Both the position numbers and the translations under genes were made by a program. Below the pieces are notes generated by a model. The model had not been told where the DNA came from. It made no database searches and saw only the letters and a program-made list of their open reading frames with translations. From assembly GCF_022348085.1 (NCBI RefSeq), contig NZ_JAKRFN010000017.1, positions 1 through 64,000 of the forward strand: DNA of 64,000 nucleotides, written 5' to 3'. Position 1 is the first letter of the stretch, and the number at the start of each line of letters is the position of its first letter. Of this stretch, positions 36,797 to 44,981 are shown piece after piece. This DNA is from Mycobacterium sp. PSTR-4-N (lineage in GTDB: Bacteria; Actinomycetota; Actinomycetes; Mycobacteriales; Mycobacteriaceae).

Positions 36797-36803
36797 TTAT
36801 CGC

Positions 36804-38846
36804 GTGTCGGTCGAGTCCAGTGCCCAGCACATGACATCGGGTGGTTTCACGGTCGTCGAGGCCGATCTCGAACTCCTGAGCGGCGCTCTCGCGCGGGGTG
36901 CGGTCACGAGCGTCGAGCTCGTCGCCCGCTACCTCAACAGGATCGCTCACTTCGACCGGTCGGGCATCATGCTGAACTCGGTTCCGGTGCTCAACCCCGC
37001 AGCGTTCGACGAGGCGCGCGCATCGGATCGGCGCCGGGCGCAAGGGCAGTCCCTCGGACCGCTGGACGGAATACCGTTCACCGCCAAGGCGAGTTTCAAG
37101 GTTCGTGGCCTGCCGGTGACCGCGGGTTCGCCCGCATTCGCACGCCTGATCGCCGACGACGACGCCTTCGCGGTGGGCCGCCTGCGCTCGGCGGGTGCCA
37201 TCTGCCTCGGGTTGACCAACATGCCCCCGATGGCGGCGGGTGGCATGCAGCGAGGACTGTACGGTCGCGCCGAGAGTCCCTATGACGCGCGATATTTGAC
37301 ATCGGCCTTCGGTTCGGGATCGTCGAACGGGTCAGGCACTGCCACTGCGGCGAGTTTCGGCGCCTTCGGCCTGGCCGAGGAGACATGGTCGTCGGGCCGA
37401 GCCCCCGCGTCGAACAATGCGCTCGTCGCGTACACCCCCTCTCGAGGTGTGATCTCCGTGCGCGGGAACTGGCCGTTGGTCCCCACGATGGACGTCGTTG
37501 TCCCCCATACCCGTTCGGTGGACGATCTCCTCCGACTCCTCGACATCGTCGTCGACGACGATCCGGTGCGTGACGGGGACCTCTGGCGGATGCAGGAATG
37601 GGTCGACATTCCCGCCGCCTCGGCCGTGCGTCCGCCGTCGTTCGTCGACCTCGCACCGCTACCGCTGCAGGGGTTGCGTCTGGCGGTGCCTCGGCTCTAC
37701 GTCAACGGCGACCCGGACAGTGCTCACCCGATCCGCACTCGCGACTCGGTGATGGCGCTGTGGCTGACGATGCGCGACGAGCTGGTGGCCGCCGGCGCCG
37801 AGGTCGTCGAGACCGACTTCCCGGTCGTGGAGAACTACGAGGGTCTGCACCCGGAGTCACGCACGATGGTCGAGCGGGGCCTCGTCCCCGCCGAATACCT
37901 CGAACGCGAGGTGTGGGATCTGTCCATCTGGGCCTTCGACGCGTTCCTGCGGTCGGTGGACTCGGGGCCCGAGGATCTCGCGGCCGTGGACGGGTCGCTG
38001 ATCTTCCCCGCGCCGACAGGAGCTCTTCCGGACCGGTACGGAGTCTTCCCGTTCGACCTCGCCTACGATCTCGCGGAGTACGTCGAACGCGCCCGCGTCG
38101 GCGTCGTGCCCTTCGACCGGATCCCGTCCGTGGAGGCGGGAATGCGCGGCCTCGAAGAGACACGCCGCGTCGACTTCGAGACGTGGTTGTCCGACAACGG
38201 TTTCGACGCCGTCGTCTTCCCCGCAGTGGCAGATGTCGGTCCCGCCGATGCCGATATCGATGCCGCCTCGGCCGACATCGCCTGGCAGAACGGCGTCTGG
38301 GTGGCCAATGGCAACCTGGTGCCCCGGCACCTCGGTATCCCGACGGTCACCGTGCCGATGGGCACGATGGACGACACCGGGATGCCGGTCGGTCTGACGG
38401 TCGCGGGTGCTGCGTATGCGGACACGATGCTGCTGCGGCTGGCCCGCTCGGTCGAAAGCCTGCGGGTGCGGCGCACTCCCCCGCCGCGCACCCCCGCGTT
38501 GCCCGACGAGGCCGTGTTCTCGACGCCGTGTCGCCCGGTCGACGGTGGCCTACGTCTGCGGGTGTCGGACGTGACGGTGCACCGAGATGCCGGCGACGGC
38601 GCCACACTCACGTTCCGCGTCGTCGCCGACGGCGATCCGGTGTCCGAGATCGTCGCTTTCGTCGACGGCGAGCGAGTGCCGGTGGACGACGCGCTGATGG
38701 GCACGTGTGCTCTGCCCGACAGACCACCCGATCGCACACACAGCGAATGGCGTGCGCCCTACGGCCCGTTGATCGTCGTCGTCGCCCGCAGCGACACAGG
38801 AGCCGTCGCCGGCGCGATCGCGACCACCGCGGACGCTCCCCTCTGA
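36804..38846 (+). CDS. Amidase-signature family hydrolase
   Basis: 680 residues. The Ser-cisSer-Lys triad is traceable: Lys95 in FTAKASFKVRG, cis-Ser in GSGSSNGSGTA (near 170) and nucleophile Ser197 in AEETWSSGRAP, where the usual GETGGS has become EETWSS. Hydrolyses amides, possibly an acylated amine for the downstream pathway. About 120 extra C-terminal residues form a beta-rich domain (SDVTVHRDAGDGATLTFRVVADG). GTG 36804 is proposed as a leaderless start; ATG 36792 lies within the operator and ATG 36831 is a later option. Confidence 0.8.
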   Translation: MSVESSAQHMTSGGFTVVEADLELLSGALARGAVTSVELVARYLNRIAHFDRSGIMLNSVPVLNPAAFDEARASDRRRAQGQSLGPLDGIPFTAKASFKVRGLPVTAGSPAFARLIADDDAFAVGRLRSAGAICLGLTNMPPMAAGGMQRGLYGRAESPYDARYLTSAFGSGSSNGSGTATAASFGAFGLAEETWSSGRAPASNNALVAYTPSRGVISVRGNWPLVPTMDVVVPHTRSVDDLLRLLDIVVDDDPVRDGDLWRMQEWVDIPAASAVRPPSFVDLAPLPLQGLRLAVPRLYVNGDPDSAHPIRTRDSVMALWLTMRDELVAAGAEVVETDFPVVENYEGLHPESRTMVERGLVPAEYLEREVWDLSIWAFDAFLRSVDSGPEDLAAVDGSLIFPAPTGALPDRYGVFPFDLAYDLAEYVERARVGVVPFDRIPSVEAGMRGLEETRRVDFETWLSDNGFDAVVFPAVADVGPADADIDAASADIAWQNGVWVANGNLVPRHLGIPTVTVPMGTMDDTGMPVGLTVAGAAYADTMLLRLARSVESLRVRRTPPPRTPALPDEAVFSTPCRPVDGGLRLRVSDVTVHRDAGDGATLTFRVVADGDPVSEIVAFVDGERVPVDDALMGTCALPDRPPDRTHSEWRAPYGPLIVVVARSDTGAVAGAIATTADAPL

Positions 38847-38886
38847 CCCGCTGCCACCAGCGAAAATCGCGTCTGGTGGGAGTGAA

Positions 38887-38903
38887 AACCGACCGTGTAT
38901 GTT
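38887..38903. promoter_or_regulatory. Interrupted palindrome upstream of the kinase/PLP fusion, copy 2
   Basis: AACCGACCGTGTATGTT is identical to the amidase site except at one base and has the same AAC-N2-AC-N3-GT-N2-GTT symmetry and embedded TATGTT hexamer. It lies 44 bases before the fusion-gene start, implying shared control by the TetR protein encoded at 36.1-36.8 kb. Confidence 0.6.
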
Positions 38904-38947
38904 CTAGTCGCCCCAGGTGGTGACACCCCGTCGAGACGAGGCATCTG

Positions 38948-41830
38948 ATGATCGAGACCCAGGTTTTCGACTTCTTCGCACGCCCCGAGTTGCCCGCCCC
39001 CGCGCTCGGAATGGACGAGGTGCGACGCCATCTGACCGAGACCTTCTCGATCACCGGCGATCTCACGGAGCTGGGAAGTCAGCAGGATCAGAACTTCCTG
39101 CTCACCGAGCGTGACACCGGCGCACCGATCGGCGTCCTCAAGCTGACCAACCCGGCCTTCTCCGAGGCGGAGATCGACCTGCAGAGCCTCGCCGCCGACA
39201 CCGTCGCCGAGCGTGAGCCGGATCTGCGCATCCCCCGGGTGGTCATCGGCGCGCACGGCCCGATGTCTGCGTGGTGGGACACCACAGCGGGTCGCCTGCA
39301 TGCACGCGTCCTCGAGTTCGTCGGTGGCGCCACACTCACCGGATCGAGGTACCTCTCCCCCGCGACGGTCGCGCGGATGGGCGAGCTCGCTGCGACGGTG
39401 AGCGTCGCGCTGTCGGGCATCACGCATCCGGCATCCAACCGCGTGCTGCAGTGGGACCTGCGCCACGCCGACCGGGTGATCGAGGCGCTGCTGCGCGACG
39501 AACCCGACTCGCGCATCGCCACTCTCGCCGCTTCGGTGACCGAGGCGGCGGGACGCGATCTCTCTGCCGTGGCGGCGCGACTTCCCCTGCAGCTCGGGCA
39601 CTTCGACCTGACCGACGACAATGTCATCGCACCGGACGCCCCATGCGCACTGCCCGACGGCATCATCGATTTCGGCGACGTCGCCGAATCGTGGGCTGTC
39701 AACGAAATCGCCATCACGGTGTCGTCGCTGCTGCACCATGACGGTCTCACGCCCGTCGACGTACTGCCGGCGATCACGGCGTTCCATGCTCTGCGCCCAC
39801 TGAGCGAGGACGAAGTCGACGCCCTCTGGCCTCTGGTCGCGCTGCGCGGAGTGGTGCTGGTGCTCAGCGGTCGTCAACAGGTGCGCATCGATGCGCAGAA
39901 CAGCTACGCCGATTCCGCCCTGGACCGCGAACTCCGCATCCTCGAGCAGGCGGTGTCCGTTCCGTTCCCGGTGATGAACACGCTGATCCGCCAAGCGTTG
40001 GACATGCCGATCCGTCCCGCGCCGGTGTGGAGCGGAGCGCCCCTGATCGCGGGCCTCGCCGGCGCGACCGTGCTCGACGCCGGGACCACGGCACCGGTCA
40101 ACGACGAGGGCCGGTGGATGGACGGGGCGGCGCTGGGCGGCGCTGCCGCAGCCGCACTGCGCCAGGGCGCGCCCGCGGTCGTACTCCCGGCTTGGGCTCC
40201 CCGTCTCACCGGCGCCCCGATGCGCACGCCCGCCGCTCCGGCAACGGTTCCCACCGCGTTGCGGGTCTGGCTGGCCCAGGACGCCACCCTCGACATTCCG
40301 GCAGGTGCCCAGCTCGATCAGACCGACGACAGCCTCGTGATCTCGACGGCTGACCAGGTGGTGCGCCTGACCGGTTTCACGCCCGATGGAGGTGCGCTGC
40401 CGGCGAACACGCCGATCGACATCCAACACGTGCGCGCAGACGCGGACCCGGTCCCGCTGCTGGTCGACCCTCGCTATGCGGGCGGCTGGCGCCGTCTGGC
40501 CGGTGACCCCGCTCCGCTGATCGGTCTTCCACCTCTGGCGCAGGATCGACGCGACGACACGCTCTTTCGCCGACAGCAGGTGCTCGCCGAGGTTCAGGAG
40601 CACTACTACGTCGATCCGCCCCGCATCGAACGCGGTTGGCGCGAGTACCTCGCAGACGTCGACGGCCGGGTCTACCTCGACATGGTCAACAACGTCGCTT
40701 CCGTCGGGCACGCCCATCCCCGGGTCGTGGATGCGGCCAACCGGCAGATGCGACTGCTGAACACCAACTCGCGCTTCAACTATGGCGTGATCGCCGAGTT
40801 CGCCGAACGCGTCTCGGCCACTCTGCCCGACGAGCTCGACACCGTCTTCTTCGTCAATTCCGGTTCTGAGGCAACGGATCTCGCGATCCGGATCGCGATG
40901 GCCGCCACAGGCCGCCCCGACATCGTCGCCATGCGGGAGGCTTATCACGGCTGGACATTCGCCAGCGACGCGGTGTCCACGTCGATCGCCGACAACCCGA
41001 ATGCGCTCGCGACGCGGCCGGAGTGGGTGCACACCGTGGACGCGGCGAACGCCTACCGCGGACTGCATCGCGGCGCCGACGCGATCGCGTACGGGCCCGA
41101 GGCCGTCGCGGTGATCGATGCGCTCGCCGAGGCGGGGACGCCACCGGCCGGCTTCATCTGCGAGTCCTACTTCGGCAACGCCGGCGGTGTGGCCCTACCC
41201 GATGGATACCTCGAGCAGGTGTATGCCGCGGTGCGCCGGCACGGCGGGGTCGCGATCGCCGATGAGGTGCAGGTCGGCTACGGGCGGCTGGGCGAATGGT
41301 TCTGGGGATTCCAGCAGCAGAACGTCGTACCCGACGTCGTGGCCGTCGCGAAATCGGTCGGCGCGGGGCAACCGATCGGCATCGTGGTCACGCGTCGCGA
41401 GATCGCGGCACGCTACCGGACCCAGGGGTACTTCTTCTCCTCCACGGGTGGCTCACCCGTGTCGTCGGCGATCGGCATCGCCGTTCTCGACGTCATTGCG
41501 GGGGAAGGCCTGCAGGAGAACGCCCGTGTCGTCGGCGCGCATCTGAAGAACCGACTGATGGACTTGGCTGGGACACATCCGATCGTGGGCACAGTGCACG
41601 GCTCGGGTCTGTATCTCGGGCTCGAATTCGTCCGGGACAGAGAGACTCTGGAGCCTGCGACCGACGAGACAGCGGCGATCTGTGATCGTCTGCTCACACT
41701 CGGGGTAATCATGCAGCCCACCGGCGACTACCAGAACGTGCTCAAGATCAAGCCGCCCCTGTGCGTGTCGAAGGAGTCGGTGGACTACTTCGTCGACTGC
41801 CTCGACCGGGTACTGACGACGGGTTGGTGA
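38948..41830 (+). CDS. Fusion of aminoglycoside-phosphotransferase-type kinase and class III PLP aminotransferase/phospho-lyase
   Basis: 960 residues. Residues 1-340 are an APH-type kinase: GHFDLTDDNV (His218, Asp220) and IIDFGDV (Asp241) are the catalytic and metal loops. Residues about 350-530 are beta-rich and unassigned; large relatives carry an M23-peptidase-like module here, but no metal motif is evident. Residues 540-960 are a class III PLP enzyme: FFVNSGSEATDLAIRIA, DEVQVGYGRLG and VAVAKSVGAGQPIG with Lys802 as PLP lysine. The pairing fits phosphorylation of an amino alcohol followed by phospho-lyase action, as in ethanolamine-phosphate or 5-phosphohydroxylysine lyases. Substrate unproven. 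Confidence 0.85.
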   Translation: MIETQVFDFFARPELPAPALGMDEVRRHLTETFSITGDLTELGSQQDQNFLLTERDTGAPIGVLKLTNPAFSEAEIDLQSLAADTVAEREPDLRIPRVVIGAHGPMSAWWDTTAGRLHARVLEFVGGATLTGSRYLSPATVARMGELAATVSVALSGITHPASNRVLQWDLRHADRVIEALLRDEPDSRIATLAASVTEAAGRDLSAVAARLPLQLGHFDLTDDNVIAPDAPCALPDGIIDFGDVAESWAVNEIAITVSSLLHHDGLTPVDVLPAITAFHALRPLSEDEVDALWPLVALRGVVLVLSGRQQVRIDAQNSYADSALDRELRILEQAVSVPFPVMNTLIRQALDMPIRPAPVWSGAPLIAGLAGATVLDAGTTAPVNDEGRWMDGAALGGAAAAALRQGAPAVVLPAWAPRLTGAPMRTPAAPATVPTALRVWLAQDATLDIPAGAQLDQTDDSLVISTADQVVRLTGFTPDGGALPANTPIDIQHVRADADPVPLLVDPRYAGGWRRLAGDPAPLIGLPPLAQDRRDDTLFRRQQVLAEVQEHYYVDPPRIERGWREYLADVDGRVYLDMVNNVASVGHAHPRVVDAANRQMRLLNTNSRFNYGVIAEFAERVSATLPDELDTVFFVNSGSEATDLAIRIAMAATGRPDIVAMREAYHGWTFASDAVSTSIADNPNALATRPEWVHTVDAANAYRGLHRGADAIAYGPEAVAVIDALAEAGTPPAGFICESYFGNAGGVALPDGYLEQVYAAVRRHGGVAIADEVQVGYGRLGEWFWGFQQQNVVPDVVAVAKSVGAGQPIGIVVTRREIAARYRTQGYFFSSTGGSPVSSAIGIAVLDVIAGEGLQENARVVGAHLKNRLMDLAGTHPIVGTVHGSGLYLGLEFVRDRETLEPATDETAAICDRLLTLGVIMQPTGDYQNVLKIKPPLCVSKESVDYFVDCLDRVLTTGW

Positions 41831-41840
41831 CGTCGGCTCG

Positions 41841-42707
41841 TCAGGTCTGATCCAGCACTTCCCCGCGCCTTCGCTCCTCCCACAACGCCATCCGCGTGCG
41901 CGCCGGCTCGCCGATCGCGTCCATGACCAACGGGATCAACAGTTCGGTGAGCAGGAAACCCGCCGACATGCTCTGGTACACCGTGCCGGCGGTGCTCGAG
42001 GCGGCCAGGACCACTTCGGCGTCCGGCGCCACCGGGCACGCCATGTCGTCGGTGATGAGCAACAGCGTCGCCCCGGCGCGGTGGACATCGGCGGCGAGCT
42101 CCGCGGCGCTGCGGTGATAGCGGTGATAGTCGAAGAGCACGACCACATCTCGCCGGCTGAGGTCCATCATCGTGCCGAGGTCGGTGCCCTTGGGATCCGA
42201 GAGCAGCCGCACGCCTGGCCGCAACTGCTCCAGATGGGCCGCCAGATAGACGGCCAGCAGGTGGGAGAACCGGCCTCCGTGAAGGTGGAGGGGCCGGGTG
42301 GTGTCGGCCATCAGTGTCACTGCCGCTTCGAGCATCGCCGCCGGCAACTGTGCCAGGGTCTGCTCGGCGCGCTCGTTCTGCGCATGGGCCTGATGTAGCA
42401 GACGCTCGAGGTGGCTGCCCGCCGGCGGCGCATCGGCAAGCCGGGTGAGCGGCCCGCTCGATTGCAGGGTGAGCTCTGCGCGCAATGCCGCCTGCAGACC
42501 CGCGAACCCGTCGTAACCGAGGGACTGGGCGAAACGCAACACCGTCGGCGGACTGACCTCGGCCCGCTCGGCGAGCCGGGCGGCGCTGCTCAGGCCTGCG
42601 CTGGGATAGTCGGCCAGCAGCGCGCGGCCCACCCGACGTTCGGCGCGGCTGAGCCCGGCCAGCGCGGCACGTGTGCGCGCCGCCACCGACTCGCTGTGTT
42701 CGACCAT
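41841..42707 (-). CDS. RpiR/MurR-family regulator (HTH plus SIS domain)
   Basis: 288 residues. The N-terminal HTH_6 domain reads LSRAERRVGRALLADYPSAGLSSAARLAERAEVSPPTVLRFAQSLGYDGFAGLQAALRAEL in pattern; the C-terminal SIS domain (LHLHGGRFSHLLAVYLAAHLEQL, RRDVVVLFDYHRYHRSAAEL, ATLLLITDDMACPVAPDAEVVL) senses phosphosugars or amine-phosphates. ATG 42707, six bases after the upstream stop, so one operon with the amidohydrolase gene. It likely controls the divergent ligase operon; the AT-rich inverted repeat at 43.55 kb is the best operator candidate. Confidence 0.85.
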   Translation of the reverse strand: MVEHSESVAARTRAALAGLSRAERRVGRALLADYPSAGLSSAARLAERAEVSPPTVLRFAQSLGYDGFAGLQAALRAELTLQSSGPLTRLADAPPAGSHLERLLHQAHAQNERAEQTLAQLPAAMLEAAVTLMADTTRPLHLHGGRFSHLLAVYLAAHLEQLRPGVRLLSDPKGTDLGTMMDLSRRDVVVLFDYHRYHRSAAELAADVHRAGATLLLITDDMACPVAPDAEVVLAASSTAGTVYQSMSAGFLLTELLIPLVMDAIGEPARTRMALWEERRRGEVLDQT

Positions 42708-42712
42708 GTGAG

Positions 42713-43507
42713 TCAATCTGCCATGAGCGGCCGCACCGTCATCGACAGATCGCTGAGCACGATCTCGAGCACGCTTTCGGGTGGCAGCGGCCGCCAGGGC
42801 AGATCGCCGAACCCGGTCGAACCGATCACGACCGTCCGGTCGTCGAGGCGCGCCGTCCGTAGCGAGAAGTAATCCTCGAGGTGTTCGGCGGGCAGGTCGG
42901 TCGCGCTGATCTCTTCGATGTCCTCGTCCAGCAACACACTTCGGGCATGCGCGTGCACCGCGATGAGTCGGCCCTCCCCCAGCACCAGCGCGTTGAGGCT
43001 GGCGTCGGCGTAGATGCCGCGCAACTCGGCGACCGCCCGCCGCACCGCCTCGGCGAGATCAGGTGCGCTCCGCCGGCACTGCCGAATCAGCGCGAAGTAG
43101 CGCTCGCTGTCGGTGGTGCCCTGCAGCGTGGCCGCCACCAAGGGGTCGAGGAGCCCGTCGAGCGCGGCCATCGGCTTGATGGACCCGTTGTGCGCCATCG
43201 CCACCCCGTCGGCGGCGAACGGATGCGAGTTCTCCCGCCTGACCGCCAATCCGTTGGTGGCCCAGCGCAGGTGCACCACCGATGCCCGCGCCGCCTCCTT
43301 GACCGCCGTACCGAAACGGGGATCACTGAGCGCACTGTCGGGTGACACCTCAACGCGGGGAGCGTCGTCAGGCGCACCCACGGACGCCACCCCCCAGCCG
43401 TCGCCGTGGATCTTCGTCAGCGCCAGGAAATCGGTGAGAACGGCGTCACCGACGGTGTCGGCCACCGACGTCGGCTCGGGCGAGGCAACGCCCAACAGTC
43501 GACACAT
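42713..43507 (-). CDS. Class II glutamine amidotransferase-type (Ntn) hydrolase, EgtC-like
   Basis: 264 residues of the Ntn-hydrolase fold. ATG 43507 gives MCRLLG, leaving Cys2 as the N-terminal nucleophile after Met removal; an ATG two codons earlier has the better ribosome-binding site (GAGGAACGGGG) but would bury the Cys. HGDGWGV, RWATNG and NSHPFAADGVAMAHNGSI are glutaminase-domain motifs. Stand-alone relatives such as EgtC hydrolyse gamma-glutamyl amides, so removal of a gamma-glutamyl group is proposed. Divergent from the ligase gene. Confidence 0.8.
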   Translation of the reverse strand: MCRLLGVASPEPTSVADTVGDAVLTDFLALTKIHGDGWGVASVGAPDDAPRVEVSPDSALSDPRFGTAVKEAARASVVHLRWATNGLAVRRENSHPFAADGVAMAHNGSIKPMAALDGLLDPLVAATLQGTTDSERYFALIRQCRRSAPDLAEAVRRAVAELRGIYADASLNALVLGEGRLIAVHAHARSVLLDEDIEEISATDLPAEHLEDYFSLRTARLDDRTVVIGSTGFGDLPWRPLPPESVLEIVLSDLSMTVRPLMAD

Positions 43508-43540
43508 CCGCATCCCCGTTCCTCGGATCTAATGAATCGA

Positions 43541-43580
43541 TCATAAACAGAGAAAATTAAAGACTCTGAAACATTTATGA
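43541..43580. promoter_or_regulatory. AT-rich nested inverted repeat in the RpiR/ligase divergent promoter
   Basis: TCATAAA (43541-43547) mirrors TTTATGA (43574-43580), and inside it CAGAG (43548-43552) mirrors CTCTG (43564-43568). The stretch is far more AT-rich than the genome average and lies between the EgtC-like gene and the ligase operon. Likely operator for the RpiR protein or overlapping divergent promoters. Confidence 0.5.
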
Positions 43581-43636
43581 CATAGCGTGAACGCGACCGC
43601 CCATCCGCAGAGCAGTACCGAGGAGTTCGTTGCCCC

Positions 43637-44965
43637 ATGGACGACCCCGATGTGACCGCCCACGCAGCTGCGTTGCGCGAGGAGGGCGTCGCCGTCGTCG
43701 CGGGTTCGGTGACGGACCTCGCGGGCGTGACCAGGGCCAAATACGTGCCGGTGTCGCGGCTGGAGGCCTTCGCCCGATCCGGCATGGGGGTGTCCCCGTC
43801 GTGGAGCGTCTTCTGCGTGGACAGTGGCATCGCGTTCACCCCCACCATCGGCGTGGCGGGCGATCTACGGATCCGGATCGACAGCAACGACGTGCGCGTC
43901 GTCGAGAGCGGGATTGCCTGGGCGCCCGGCGTCCTCACCGATCAGCACGGTGAGCCCGCACCCCTGTGCACCCGGACACGACTTGCGGCGGCGGAACGTG
44001 CCGCCGCCGACCGCGGCCTGCAGGTGCGGATGGGGGCCGAGCTGGAGTGCACGATGCTGGCCGCCGACGGCGGCCCCGCCACCGCCGAACCCTGGTCGCC
44101 GTACGGCATCAGGACCTCCCTGGACCGCTCGGCCTTCCTGGTCGACCTCGCGGCGAGCGCGCAGCACGCCGGGCTGGCCGTCGAGCAACTGCACACCGAG
44201 TACGGGCACGACCAACTCGAGATGTCACTGGCCCCGGACACGCCGGTGGCCGCAGCGGACGCGGTCATTCTCGCGCGGATCGTGCTCAGCCGCGTTGCTG
44301 CCCGCCACGGCCTGCGGATCTCGTTCTCGCCGGTGCCCTTCGCCGGCGCTGCGGGTAACGGGGCCCATCTGCACCTGTCTCTGACCGACGCGCAGGGGCC
44401 GTTACTGTCAGGCGGCACCGGTCCGCACGGCCTGCGCCCGGCCGGCGGGCATGCGATCGCCGGCGTTCTCGACACCCTGCCGGATCTGATCGGTGTCTAC
44501 GCGGGCTCCGTCGTCTCGCCGCTACGTCTCAAGCCCGGCAACTGGGCCGGTGCCACCGCATGCTGGGGACTCGAGAACCGCGAAGCGGCAGTCCGTTTCG
44601 TTGCCGCCACACCCGGCAACCCGCACGGCGCCAACATCGAGTGCAAGCTCATCGATCCGAGTGCCAACCCCTACTTGGCCGCCGCCGCGTTCCTCAGCAG
44701 CGCACTGCGTGGGATCGAACGCACTCTGGAGCTGCCGGAGGAGATTCCGGAGAATCCGGCTCAGTCGGACATCCAGACTCCGCCGTTGCCGCTGGCTCAG
44801 CGGGATGCGCTCGATGCGATGGAGACTTCGAAGGTCGCTGCCGAGCTGCTGAGTGCCGACATCGTGGAAGCGCTTCTGGCCGTGCGCCGCTACGAGCAGA
44901 AGACTTACGGGGACCAATCGCCTGAACAGATCTGCGACGCCGTCCGGCTCGCCTGGACCTGCTGA
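43637..44965 (+). CDS. Glutamine synthetase-like gamma-glutamyl-amine ligase
   Basis: 442 residues, the length of type I GS. Metal Glu in MGAELE, NGAHLHLSL, KPGNWAGATACWGLENREAAVRF and the ANPYLAAAAFLSSAL signature are present, so ATP-dependent ligation of glutamate is expected. The N-terminus lacks the typical GS Asp/Ser ammonia-site context, and the operon carries an amine permease and aminotransferase, as with PuuA or Streptomyces GlnA3/GlnA4. It more likely uses an organic amine than ammonia. First gene of a five-gene operon. Confidence 0.82.
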   Translation: MDDPDVTAHAAALREEGVAVVAGSVTDLAGVTRAKYVPVSRLEAFARSGMGVSPSWSVFCVDSGIAFTPTIGVAGDLRIRIDSNDVRVVESGIAWAPGVLTDQHGEPAPLCTRTRLAAAERAAADRGLQVRMGAELECTMLAADGGPATAEPWSPYGIRTSLDRSAFLVDLAASAQHAGLAVEQLHTEYGHDQLEMSLAPDTPVAAADAVILARIVLSRVAARHGLRISFSPVPFAGAAGNGAHLHLSLTDAQGPLLSGGTGPHGLRPAGGHAIAGVLDTLPDLIGVYAGSVVSPLRLKPGNWAGATACWGLENREAAVRFVAATPGNPHGANIECKLIDPSANPYLAAAAFLSSALRGIERTLELPEEIPENPAQSDIQTPPLPLAQRDALDAMETSKVAAELLSADIVEALLAVRRYEQKTYGDQSPEQICDAVRLAWTC

Positions 44966-44981
44966 GAAGAAGGAGACATCC

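Noticed and set aside
38759..41068. A 769-codon open frame antisense to the kinase/PLP fusion
   Set aside because: High-GC antisense shadow: the sense frame has full kinase and PLP motifs, while the antisense product is low-complexity Arg/Gly/His-rich with no family features.
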